This document shows, one piece after another, positions 8,748 through 16,737 of a stretch of 64,000 nucleotides of DNA. Below the pieces are notes generated by a model, which did no database searches, was not told where the DNA came from, and was given only the letters and a program-made list of their open reading frames with translations. The translations under genes were made by a program, and so were the position numbers. Origin of the DNA: Oscillatoriales cyanobacterium CG2_30_40_61 (lineage in GTDB: Bacteria; Cyanobacteriota; Cyanobacteriia; Cyanobacteriales; Microcoleaceae). Location of the stretch: positions 1 to 64,000 of the forward strand of contig MNYZ01000100.1 of assembly GCA_001873365.1 (NCBI GenBank), written 5' to 3'. Position 1 is the stretch's first letter, and each line of letters starts with the position of its first letter.

Positions 8748-8963
8748 TTGTGGTAATCCTAACTCTTTTAGCTTAACATTAGCAGGCTGTTATAAATTAC
8801 CGTGAAATCCGGGATTTGTGTTTAAAACAAATACATCCGCACCTGCTTCTCCTATTAATTGATCTCGACAAAAATTAGATTATTTTCAAAATAGATGATT
8901 TGACTAACTTTTTTTGGAGCCAAGTTATAAAATTATAGTGTAACTAAATTATTTTGATCAATG

Positions 8964-9010
8964 TTGCCAAAATGGCAATATTTGTTTGATTAATTAGTTT
9001 ATATTATAGT
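8964..9010 (+). promoter_or_regulatory. palindromic operator and -10 of the 67-residue peptide gene
   Basis: TTGCCA-AAA-TGGCAA (8964-8978) is a perfect inverted repeat. Its centre is 29 bp upstream of TATATT at 9000-9005, which would place the palindrome near -41 from the transcription start, the position used by class II activators. The same palindrome occurs at 10059, 10252 (degenerate) and 12760. Confidence 0.6.
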
Positions 9011-9031
9011 TTAATCATTGAGATTAAAATC

Positions 9032-9235
9032 ATGTCTAACTATAAAGTAGTATTCAAACGGATAGTCTCACTGGATGGTAAAGTTATTGCAGAGGCTAAA
9101 AGCGTAGTTTCAACATCAGATGATCAAGAAAATAAAATTAGTCAAAGTATTTTTGTCAATATTTCATCTGTTAATGGTTACAGTCAGGCTAAATCGAGTT
9201 CTATTTCTTCCTCAACCTCTAGTTATCCTAATTAA
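9032..9235 (+). CDS. small Ser-rich protein of the export locus
   Basis: A 67-residue protein with an N-terminal part like MSNYKVVFKRIVSLDGKVIA and a Ser-rich C-terminal third (SSSISSSTSSYPN). It lacks a double-glycine leader and a signal peptide. It is divergent from the PpiC-like gene and has its own palindrome promoter and terminator, which makes it a real gene despite its size. It may be a cargo protein of the exporter or an accessory factor; I cannot say which. Confidence 0.6.
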   Translation: MSNYKVVFKRIVSLDGKVIAEAKSVVSTSDDQENKISQSIFVNISSVNGYSQAKSSSISSSTSSYPN

Positions 9236-9261
9236 TTTGTGATTAATTTTAAAATAAAAAA

Positions 9262-9292
9262 GTCCCTATTTTGTCAGGAATAGGGATTTTTC
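9262..9292 (+). terminator. intrinsic terminator of the 67-residue peptide gene
   Basis: The stem TCCCTATT/AATAGGGA (9263-9270 and 9279-9286) with an 8-nt loop is followed by TTTTTC. It lies 27 bp after the stop codon. Confidence 0.85.
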
Positions 9293-9356
9293 TATATTGA
9301 ATATTTTTACTTAATCAAAAAGTGAATCTTGAGAGACAAAACCACTCCACCAGAGG

Positions 9357-9632
9357 TTAACCGACTTGAGTTGAAACATTGACAGATGTATATGTAGTTC
9401 CATCTACAGAAATCGCAGCAGCGACTCCAGCAGCAACAGCGACAGCATAACCAGCAGATATCAAGTAGCCACCATTCAACTGCTCAATATTGAAGAAGGC
9501 ATGGTGACTGGAACTTACATTTTTACTAATAGATGTAGAAACACGAGGCGAAGAAATGCTTCCTTTTATTGCCTGTGCATTAGTACCTGTATTTTCACAA
9601 AAACTTAAATCAGTAATGGTCATCTGACTCAT
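9357..9632 (-). CDS. candidate exported peptide precursor with a DLSFCE-type leader
   Basis: A 91-residue protein beginning MSQMTITDLSFCENTG. Small cyanobacterial proteins with a DLSxCE-type start are, from memory, often encoded near peptide exporters. A short Ser/Thr-rich part follows, then a hydrophobic Ala/Val/Gly stretch (about 58-74: LISAGYAVAVAAGVAAA) and a Thr/Val tail. NGG at about 53-55 is a possible processing point; IKG earlier is another. I start at ATG 9632, since TGGAG lies 6 nt before it; the GTG at 9644 is part of that site. The hydrophobic core looks bacteriocin-like, but activity is unproven. Confidence 0.55.
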   Translation of the reverse strand: MSQMTITDLSFCENTGTNAQAIKGSISSPRVSTSISKNVSSSHHAFFNIEQLNGGYLISAGYAVAVAAGVAAAISVDGTTYTSVNVSTQVG

Positions 9633-9647
9633 AAATTTCTCCACAAG

Positions 9648-9697
9648 AATATAAAAATACTGAAAGCTTTCAATGATTAAATTGAATTAGCTTTCAG
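9648..9697 (-). terminator. hairpin between the two peptide genes (terminator or attenuator)
   Basis: CTGAAAGCT/AGCTTTCAG (9660-9668 and 9689-9697) forms a stem with partly paired AT-rich loop, followed on the minus strand by TATTTTTATATTC. It lies between the stop of the GG-leader peptide gene and the start of the next one. It could make the upstream peptide more abundant than the downstream one. Confidence 0.55.
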
Positions 9698-9745
9698 CAA
9701 TTGTATTACAACTAGCTATATATCCCAACTAAATTCGGAATTTGA

Positions 9746-9970
9746 TTAGAAAGCAACCGAAGAAGCAGAAGAATTAGAGCTAGCCGAAGTACCCCAATGA
9801 CTTACGTATGCATCTGTATAAGTGGAGGTAGAAGTTTGAGCAAAGTTACGACCACTGGCATAGGCATTGCTATAAGCATCAGCAAAAGCCGCGCCACTGC
9901 GACGACGACCACCTTCGATATTGGTTTCTTCGGTAACGACTTCTAAATGGTTTAAATCTTGAATAAACAT
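9746..9970 (-). CDS. double-glycine leader peptide, likely cargo of the C39 exporter
   Basis: A 74-residue precursor. MFIQDLNHLEVVTEETNIEGG is a classic double-glycine leader with the conserved pattern DLxxLExVxEE...GG. C39 peptidases cut after GG, so the predicted mature peptide is about 53 residues starting RRRSGAAF. It is rich in Ser, Ala, Thr and Tyr (ADAYSNAYASGRNFAQTST), with no Cys and few charges after the start. TAGGA sits upstream of the ATG. This low-complexity core resembles secreted cyanobacterial GG peptides more than known pore-forming bacteriocins. Matrix, signalling or antimicrobial roles are all possible. Confidence 0.75.
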   Translation of the reverse strand: MFIQDLNHLEVVTEETNIEGGRRRSGAAFADAYSNAYASGRNFAQTSTSTYTDAYVSHWGTSASSNSSASSVAF

Positions 9971-10281
9971 GGTTTTTTTCCTAAAGAATAGTTTATTTGG
10001 GTATCAACTTTGTTTGTTTGTTGATGTTTCTAATATAATCTGGTTTCTCTTGCCTGTGTTGCCATTTTGGCATATTTGTTGAATTGTTTTTTTGGAGTTA
10101 AAATCAATAGATGAAAAAAGATTAATTTTGAAAAAATGACCACAAATAAGGCTCTAAAAATCAGAAATAACTTTCAGAGGAGTTCGTTTTATTCAAACTT
10201 TAGTATTCAAGGTCGGATAAGTTGTATTGTAATTAAGTTTCGGGATAATTGTTGTCATTTTGGCAGTTTTTTTATATTTTC
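9971..10281 (-). promoter_or_regulatory. promoter region of the GG-peptide gene with two palindromes
   Basis: No gene is seen here. TTGCCA-TTT-TGGCAT (10059-10073) has its centre 29 bp upstream, on the minus strand, of TATATT (10037-10032). A degenerate copy TTGTCA-TTT-TGGCAG (10252-10266) has its centre about 28 bp upstream of TACAAT (10231-10226). The second may drive a longer 5' leader or a small RNA. The transcript from the first would have a leader of roughly 55 nt. Confidence 0.6.
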
Positions 10282-10309
10282 CAAAAAAAAACCTGCTTGA
10301 ATACAGGTT
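10282..10309 (-). terminator. intrinsic terminator of the hlyD-hetP operon
   Basis: AACCTG/CAGGTT (10290-10295 and 10304-10309) with an 8-nt loop is followed by a run of T on the minus strand. It lies about 125 bp after the HetP-family stop and separates this operon from the peptide genes. Confidence 0.75.
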
Positions 10310-10435
10310 GTTATAAAAGATGAAAGGATATGGAAAAGCGAATTTTTGAAAAAAAGCGAAAAACCGACTCAAAAAAATGATTTTAAACTTAGGCGAACAG
10401 AAGGTTAAAGTTGGTTCGGTCGTTTAGTTCAGTTT

Positions 10436-10813
10436 CTAAGGACTAGGAAAATTCTCGACAACCTCTAAATGCCGAAATCCTCCCGAAACTCCCCGACCCA
10501 TTTCAGGAACAGGCTCTAAATAAGCCAAGTCCCGAACTTTACCAGCACCAGGAGGTACAGTCTGGGTGTTAAGACTTGACTTAACAGATGTCGTATTACT
10601 TTGAGACTGACGATTAGAATTATTATCCTTAGCCAGTCGGTTATAGGTACGATAGGGAATATAATGCAGTGGATTATATCCACCAAAACGTAGAATTAAA
10701 ACACAAGCCCAAGAATATTTTCCCGATAAAATCGCATCTAGGATTTGTTCAAATTGTTCTTCACTCATTGCTTTAGCAACTTTCGAGTTATTGTAGGAAT
10801 ATTGAGCAGACAT
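10436..10813 (-). CDS. HetP-family protein with a leader-like C-terminal tail
   Basis: Residues about 16-65 match the HetP core: [20 protein letters not shown] then [17 protein letters not shown]. In Anabaena, HetP acts in commitment to heterocyst development and lies next to hetC. This organism appears non-heterocystous, so the role must differ. The linker is Asn/Ser-rich. The tail is unusual: residues 95-112 ([18 protein letters not shown]) follow the double-glycine leader pattern, and HLEVVE after it repeats a segment of the peptide leader at 9746-9970. AGGAG lies 8 nt before the ATG. It starts 30 bp after hlyD, so the two form an operon. Confidence 0.85.
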   Translation of the reverse strand: MSAQYSYNNSKVAKAMSEEQFEQILDAILSGKYSWACVLILRFGGYNPLHYIPYRTYNRLAKDNNSNRQSQSNTTSVKSSLNTQTVPPGAGKVRDLAYLEPVPEMGRGVSGGFRHLEVVENFPSP

Positions 10814-10843
10814 TTCTTGTACTCCTAATTGGTAAATAGTGTT

Positions 10844-12520
10844 CTACAAATCTATGCCATTTTTCTGCAATTGCAGAATTGGATTAAGTAGAATATCCAT
10901 AATCCGACGACGACGAATAATAATATCCGCACTAGCCGTTTGTCCAGATTTTAACTGAATTTTCTGATCCTGTTGCAAAACATAGTCTTTTGTTAACAAA
11001 ATTTCTAATTGGTAAACTGGCCCAACTCCTTGATCGACTTTTGTATCGGGTGAAATTGAGCGAACTGTTCCTTCAAATACCCCATAATTTTGATAGGGAT
11101 AAGCATCGAATTTGACTTTAACCGACATTCCTGTTTTCACGAATCCAGCTTTGTCATTGGGGAGACTAGCAGTTAAAATTAGGGGTGCATTTTTGGGGGT
11201 AATTTCAGCCACGGTTTGTCCGGGTTGAATCACTTCTCCAACATTAAAAACATTCAAGGCAGAAATAACTCCATCAATGGGAGAATAGAGATATCTGTCT
11301 TGAAGTTTAGCTTCAGCCCTTGTAATTAAATTTTGAGTTTCTGTAATTTTAGCTTTTAATTGAGTTACCTCTAACTCGGTTTGTTGAATTTTTTGCTGGG
11401 TTTCTACCTGAATTGTTTTGGCTTCCGCTTGTTTCTGGGCTAATTCCGCATTTAATCGTTCAATTTCAACTTGAGATTGTTTTAATTCTCCTTGAGATTG
11501 GGTGATTAATCGTTGTCGATCTCGGAAACTTTGTTCGGCCTGAAAAATCTGTTGTTGGGTACTATTTTTTTCTGATAATTGAGCCTGAACCATAGCTCGT
11601 TGTTGATCCCGCAGATTTTGTTCAGCTTGAAACAATAGGTCTTTAGAAATAGCACCACTTTCTAACAGAGGTTGAAGCCTTTCTAGTCTTTCTTTAGCCG
11701 CTGATTCTCCCTCTTGCAATTTTTCAATTAGGGTTTGAGTTTCTGCCTTTAATGGTTGTAAAGATTCAACTTGTTTTTGAGTTGCTGAGGCTTCAAAATT
11801 GAGTTGATCTAGTAATCGCTGATCCGATGTAATTTGGCTTTCAACTCGTTCAATACTAGCCTGTTGAGACTGAAGTTGAGCGGTGGCGATCGTTGCTTGG
11901 GTTTGGGCTTCTAAATGAATCCGTTCAATTAAACCTTGTTTTTGAATTAGTTCAGCTTTAAAAGCCGTAAGTTGTTGTTGTAATCCCGCTAATTCTTGGG
12001 TGGCAATTTGTCGATCTAGTTCGGCTAAAACCTGACCTTTTTTAACAGTTTGCCCTTCTTTAATCGGAATTCGAGAAACTTTTCCCAACTCAACGGGATG
12101 GATTTTGTAAACTTCTCCTTGGGGACCTAGTTTCCCTCTCGCTTGACCGACTTCATCAACAGTTCCAAAATATCCCCATGCACCAAAGGCGATACAAAAA
12201 ATAAATCCTCCTAACATTAATTGCAGAGGAAAAGACGCCGGGGGTTGATCCAGTAGAGACTGCAAAGCATTTGACCAGTCTGGTTTCGCCGCGGGAATAT
12301 TGGGGAGAGGGGAAGATTTTTTGGGGATTTTTTGGGGAGGTGCAAGTTGAGGAAAGGGAACAGAACCCGCTATACCGCCATAAATTTGGTCGGTGTGTTT
12401 TGTCTGTTCAATACCTAATTCCAGATCCTCTAAATAATCATCCTGCACCGCTACAGACAATTGGGAGTCTGAATTATCAGTGTTTTTACTGACAGGGGAT
12501 AACAGTTTGTACGGTTTCAT
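10844..12520 (-). CDS. HlyD-family membrane fusion protein of the peptide exporter
   Basis: A 558-residue periplasmic adaptor. A cytoplasmic Pro-rich N-terminus is followed by one transmembrane helix (about 99-118, LQLMLGGFIFCIAFGAWGYF) and a lipoyl-like half (VELGKVSRIPIKEGQTVKKG then GQVLAELD). A very long Gln/Glu-rich coiled coil spans about 175-400, followed by the second lipoyl half (YLYSPIDGVISALNVFNVGE) and a beta-barrel domain. It should link the ABC transporter to an outer-membrane channel, which is not encoded here. It precedes the HetP gene by 30 bp. The long coiled coil is typical of type I export adaptors. Confidence 0.9.
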   Translation of the reverse strand: MKPYKLLSPVSKNTDNSDSQLSVAVQDDYLEDLELGIEQTKHTDQIYGGIAGSVPFPQLAPPQKIPKKSSPLPNIPAAKPDWSNALQSLLDQPPASFPLQLMLGGFIFCIAFGAWGYFGTVDEVGQARGKLGPQGEVYKIHPVELGKVSRIPIKEGQTVKKGQVLAELDRQIATQELAGLQQQLTAFKAELIQKQGLIERIHLEAQTQATIATAQLQSQQASIERVESQITSDQRLLDQLNFEASATQKQVESLQPLKAETQTLIEKLQEGESAAKERLERLQPLLESGAISKDLLFQAEQNLRDQQRAMVQAQLSEKNSTQQQIFQAEQSFRDRQRLITQSQGELKQSQVEIERLNAELAQKQAEAKTIQVETQQKIQQTELEVTQLKAKITETQNLITRAEAKLQDRYLYSPIDGVISALNVFNVGEVIQPGQTVAEITPKNAPLILTASLPNDKAGFVKTGMSVKVKFDAYPYQNYGVFEGTVRSISPDTKVDQGVGPVYQLEILLTKDYVLQQDQKIQLKSGQTASADIIIRRRRIMDILLNPILQLQKNGIDL

Positions 12521-12730
12521 AAGGTTATGTAAAAACTGGCTAACAAAGGTTAGTGTTTTAATTGTTTTTTTTAAATGAAATTAAGTCAAATCCACTGTTA
12601 ACAAAAAGTAACGACCGCTTAAAGGGGTTTGAGACTAACAAACGCATACAAGCACCCTCTAACCAGTCCCTAGGGTTTAAGTGATCCTACGTCTAAGCCA
12701 GTGTTCTTGTTTCTATCAAAATCCTCTGTA

Positions 12731-12774
12731 TTTATACTAGGGTAATTTTTGATTTTAAACTGCCAATTTGGCAG
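12731..12774 (-). promoter_or_regulatory. palindromic operator upstream of hlyD
   Basis: CTGCCA-ATT-TGGCAG (12760-12774) is a perfect inverted repeat. On the minus strand, -10-like hexamers TAGTAT (12739-12734) or TATAAA (12736-12731) lie 28-31 bp from its centre. The resulting leader to hlyD would be about 200 nt. The flank ATTTGTT after the palindrome is shared with the copies at 8964 and 10059. Confidence 0.55.
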
Positions 12775-12857
12775 ATTTGTTACGGAAATTTTTTAAAATA
12801 GCAGATCGGAGAAGATAAGCGTAGGGTTTGGGGCTGTTTTGTTTTTGATGGTAAATC

Positions 12858-13025
12858 AGATCCCCCTAAATCCCCCTTCCCAATGGGGTTGGGGGGATCG
12901 ATCCCCCCTTCCCAAGGGGGGTTAGGGGGGATCGGTTCTCCCCAAGATTTGATCCCCCTAAATCCCCCTTCCCAAGGGGGGTTGGGGGGATCATTCCCCC
13001 CTGATCAAGGGGGGTTAGGGGGGAT
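12858..13025. repeat. cluster of GATCCCCC/GGGGGATC palindromic repeats
   Basis: At least four inverted units built from GATCCCCC, CCCTTCCC and GGGGTTGGGGGGATC lie between hlyD and the transporter gene. They can form strong hairpins downstream of the transporter stop and might act as its terminator. The rest of the 12521-13043 spacer holds the hlyD promoter and no gene. Confidence 0.75.
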
Positions 13026-13043
13026 CTAGGCCCTTAGTGAGGG

Positions 13044-16000
13044 CTATAAAGCCAGTTGTTGCTGAGCTAAATGGTAATAGAGTCCCTGAGTTGCCATTAG
13101 GTGTTCATGGTTGCCCTGTTCAACTAAAATGCCTTTGTCTATAACTAAAATACAATCGGCACTTCTCACGGTTGAGAGACGGTGGGCAATAATAATCGTA
13201 GTCCGATCTCGTTGCATTTGTTCTAAATTGCGTTGAAAACGGTGTTCACTTTCGGTATCTAAAGAACTGGTAGCCTCATCTAAAATTAGAATTCGAGGAC
13301 TTCCTAATAAAGCTCTGGCGATCGCTACTCGTTGCCGTTGTCCCCCCGATAAACTTGATCCCCGTTCTCCAACTTTGGTATAATATCCTAAAGGTAAACC
13401 CTGAATAAATCCATGAACTTCGGCTAATTTAGCAGCCTCAATTACCTGCTCCAAAGTATATTCATCTCGATAAAGAGTAATATTCTCTAAAAGTGTTCCT
13501 GAAAATAAATAACAGTCCTGGGGAACAACCCCCATTTGTGACCGTAAAGAAGGGGGAGAAACATGGCGAATTTCATGTCCATCTACATAAATATGTCCGG
13601 TTGTGGGATGGTATAAACCTTGCAGCAGCTTAACTAGGGTGCTTTTTCCTGAACCACTACGCCCAACAATCGCAATAGTTTGACCGGGGGGAAATTTAAA
13701 AGAAAGATTTTGCAGAATATTTGTTTCCGCATCTTCTTGATAACGAAAAGTCACATTATCAAATTGAATTTCTCCCTGGATTCTTGGCAATACAATTAAC
13801 TGTTTTTGCGGGGTTTCTTCCGGCTCCTGTTCAAATACATCATTCAACCGTTCTACTGAAATTAATACCTCTTGCAATTCATCCCATAATCCTACTAAAG
13901 CAAGAATCGGACTAATTACATAACCCTGCATCATATTAAAGGCAACAAACTGACCAATAGTTAATTGATCTTGAATCACTAAAGTTGCACCAAACCAAAG
14001 TAAAGCCGTGCTCCCAATCGAATTAATTAACCCACTAACAAATCCTAAATTAATCCCCAATTTCTGAGCTTTAAACTGAACATTTATCTGTTGGGTTAAT
14101 TTTTCTTCCCAACGCCAACGTAATTCCGGTTCCGCCGCTACCGCTTTCACCGTATTAATTCCATTTAAAATTTCCACTAAGGTTGAATTTTGATCGGCGG
14201 CTGCATTAAATACTTGACGGGAAATATGCCGTAAAATTGGCGTTGCTGCTAAGGTCAGAATAATAATTAAAGGCACAATTCCTAAAATTAATACTGTTAG
14301 TTTCCAGTTGTAATAAAGCATCAATCCTAAATACACAAACCCGGTGACAACATTCAACGCCGATAGCAAAATTTGACCGACGAGAAACCGTTGAATTTTC
14401 TGATTTTCTTGAACCCGGGTAATGATATCCCCGACGCGGCGGGACTCAAAGAACTTTAAAGGAAGTTTTAGGGCGTGGTTAATAAACCCACCAATCAGGG
14501 TTAAATCCAAACGATTTGATAAGTAACTCAATAGATATTCTCGAATCGAAGATAACCCCAAACTCCACACGCCAAATAATAACAATCCCAAGGCAAATAC
14601 ATTTAAACTGGTGAGACTTTTATTCACCACAACCCGATCTAAAATAATCTGGGTTAATAAGGGAGTTACAATTCCAAATACTTGAATTAATAGGGATAAC
14701 AAAATAATTTGTAATCCCAAAAACCGATGGGGCCAAATTACCCCGGCAAACCGACCTAGGGAGCGTTTCTGCTCTTTGAGTTGATGGAATTGATCCGTCG
14801 GTTCCAAAAGTAAAGCATAGCCCGTCCATCCCGCTAAAAACGCCTGACGAGAGAGGGTTTTTCTGCCTTCAGCCGGATCAGCAATCACAACCTGATGACG
14901 CCGGACTTTATAAACCACAATATAATGATCCCCTTGCCAATGGGCAATCCAAGGGTTTTTTTCAGTTTCCAAACGATTCAAACTTGCCCGCACAGGTCGG
15001 GCTTGATAGCCTAAGCGTTCTGAGGTGAGAGTGAGGTTTTTTAAAGAGACTCCCGATCGTCCTACATCCGAAATATTACGGAGATTATTAATACTTAAAT
15101 ATTTCCCCCAATACTGACTAATCATCGCCAAACAAGCGATCCCACAGTCGGAGGAGCTTTGTTGTTCTATAAATGGATACCGTTGCCAAAATCCTCGCCA
15201 GACTCGTTGAGGTTTGGGTTTTGGGAAGTTGAGAATTTGGGTAGTTGGGGGAGCGATAACTGGAGAGAGTTTCACCGTGGCGGGTTGAAGGTAAACGGTT
15301 TTTTCCTGTTTCCGAGTCGGAGATTTGCCACCTTGTACGGATGTTAGCTGTAAGGTTTCTGCGGGAAGTTGATACACGATTAACTCCGTGGCGGCGATCC
15401 ATTCTGGGGGGATGGGATCGGGTTCTCCCCAACTTTCGCCCACCTGGGGAACGTTATCGGCGCCGGCAATTTGTCCTTGGTACAGCCAAAATTGGCTGTC
15501 TTTGGTTGGAAGTGCCGAGATCAGGGGAGTTCCAGCCTTGATCTGGTGTTGGGTGCAGTGGGATAAAAGTTCTTGTAGTCGGTGACTGCTCAACCGTCGC
15601 CAGTCCGTTTGGGTTTTGAAAAATAATAACCGTTGTCGGTTTTTGATGGTGGTTTGTAGATAGGTTTGTAGCTGAGGAATTTGTTTGATTTGAGTTTGAA
15701 TTTCAGCTAGGGAAATGGAAGCAAGGATGACATCACTAGCGGCGATCGCTTCATAGGATAAATCCCGATCTCCGCCAAAGGTTTCACCGGGTTCAACGAC
15801 AGTAACCGAAACCTGTCGATTTAACTGTTTGTCCCAAGCCAGGAGTCGGACTCGACCCTCAACTACTAAATAAACTGATTCAAGTTTCGGTTCGGTGTTA
15901 ACGGTTTTTTCGTCGGAAATTGATAAATGCTGAATCGGATCTCCCATGGAAAAAGTTTGGAGATGCCAATATTGACACCAACTTGCGGGGTTAATCGTCT

Positions 16001-16112
16001 TGACGGGGATTTGTGTTAGGAAATCTTCTAAGCTGGAAATTAATAAGGATTGAGACATTTCCTGCTGAGAATTAAACGCCCGATTCGTTGAGGTCAAATT
16101 AGGGTTGATCAT
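13044..16112 (-). CDS. HetC-like C39-peptidase ABC transporter with cyclic-nucleotide-binding domain
   Basis: A 1022-residue bifunctional exporter. The N-terminal part (about 20-270) contains a cyclic-nucleotide-binding fold (LESVYLVVEGRVRLLAWDKQ, VVEPGETFGGDRDLSYEA) with a second, degenerate copy. The C39 peptidase domain follows, with catalytic Cys323 in SSSDCGIACLAMI and the His/Asp region GDHYIVVYKV...IADPAEG. Six transmembrane helices and an ABC ATPase complete it (GRSGSGKST, LSGGQRQR, ILILDEATSSLD). Anabaena HetC has the same architecture and similar length. It should cut the leader of GG peptides while exporting them. Its own promoter lies in the 16113-16737 spacer. Confidence 0.9.
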   Translation of the reverse strand: MINPNLTSTNRAFNSQQEMSQSLLISSLEDFLTQIPVKTINPASWCQYWHLQTFSMGDPIQHLSISDEKTVNTEPKLESVYLVVEGRVRLLAWDKQLNRQVSVTVVEPGETFGGDRDLSYEAIAASDVILASISLAEIQTQIKQIPQLQTYLQTTIKNRQRLLFFKTQTDWRRLSSHRLQELLSHCTQHQIKAGTPLISALPTKDSQFWLYQGQIAGADNVPQVGESWGEPDPIPPEWIAATELIVYQLPAETLQLTSVQGGKSPTRKQEKTVYLQPATVKLSPVIAPPTTQILNFPKPKPQRVWRGFWQRYPFIEQQSSSDCGIACLAMISQYWGKYLSINNLRNISDVGRSGVSLKNLTLTSERLGYQARPVRASLNRLETEKNPWIAHWQGDHYIVVYKVRRHQVVIADPAEGRKTLSRQAFLAGWTGYALLLEPTDQFHQLKEQKRSLGRFAGVIWPHRFLGLQIILLSLLIQVFGIVTPLLTQIILDRVVVNKSLTSLNVFALGLLLFGVWSLGLSSIREYLLSYLSNRLDLTLIGGFINHALKLPLKFFESRRVGDIITRVQENQKIQRFLVGQILLSALNVVTGFVYLGLMLYYNWKLTVLILGIVPLIIILTLAATPILRHISRQVFNAAADQNSTLVEILNGINTVKAVAAEPELRWRWEEKLTQQINVQFKAQKLGINLGFVSGLINSIGSTALLWFGATLVIQDQLTIGQFVAFNMMQGYVISPILALVGLWDELQEVLISVERLNDVFEQEPEETPQKQLIVLPRIQGEIQFDNVTFRYQEDAETNILQNLSFKFPPGQTIAIVGRSGSGKSTLVKLLQGLYHPTTGHIYVDGHEIRHVSPPSLRSQMGVVPQDCYLFSGTLLENITLYRDEYTLEQVIEAAKLAEVHGFIQGLPLGYYTKVGERGSSLSGGQRQRVAIARALLGSPRILILDEATSSLDTESEHRFQRNLEQMQRDRTTIIIAHRLSTVRSADCILVIDKGILVEQGNHEHLMATQGLYYHLAQQQLAL

Positions 16113-16737
16113 GATTCAAGGGAAAGTAAATATCATGGGTGAGCGATCATCAAGCAACCCGTGAAATCTTGTATTAAAGATCTATAGCCAGGGTCTCAAA
16201 GCTTCTGAGGCAGAAATCAAGGAAACTCCGGCACACAAGAGTCAACTCAAATTGAGTAAAAACTGTGGTCTGACAACGGGATTACTTTTCAGATGAGTAG
16301 AGGATTCTGATAGTTAAGCAAGTTGCCGATTTTCGTTAGATCTATTTAGATTATCCTATACTTTAATCAGGGATGTCCTTTAACTTGGGGAGATCCCGAT
16401 CATCTTTATCGAATCTTTAACTGAATCTTTATATTGATAGTTGAAAATGTAGGGCTTATAAGATTGATCAGAAGCTAGGTTGAGGGGCTTTTTTGACAAA
16501 AGTTAATATAAACAGAACTGACGCAACTGGCTTAGGAATGGCTCAACTTTTTGAAGTTTTTTAAATATAGCAGTCGCCATAACGCTTAGGATTTGGATTA
16601 CCGTACTGAAGCGGCAATGACAGCCGATAATATTAGTTAAAACTCAAATAGCCCATGGTAGGGGTTAGGCTTGAAGACCGAACCCCTACGGTTTTGTTCA
16701 CAACTGTTTATCAGTAGATCCTAGAAACCCAAACGGC
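16113..16737. other. 625-bp spacer upstream of the transporter gene
   Basis: No coding frame is supported. A 9-bp stem GTAGGGGTT/AACCCCTAC (16658-16666 and 16681-16689) belongs to a common dispersed hairpin type. No copy of the TGCCA-N3-TGGCA palindrome was seen, so the transporter may be controlled separately from hlyD. I see no NtcA box (GTA-N8-TAC). Confidence 0.4.
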
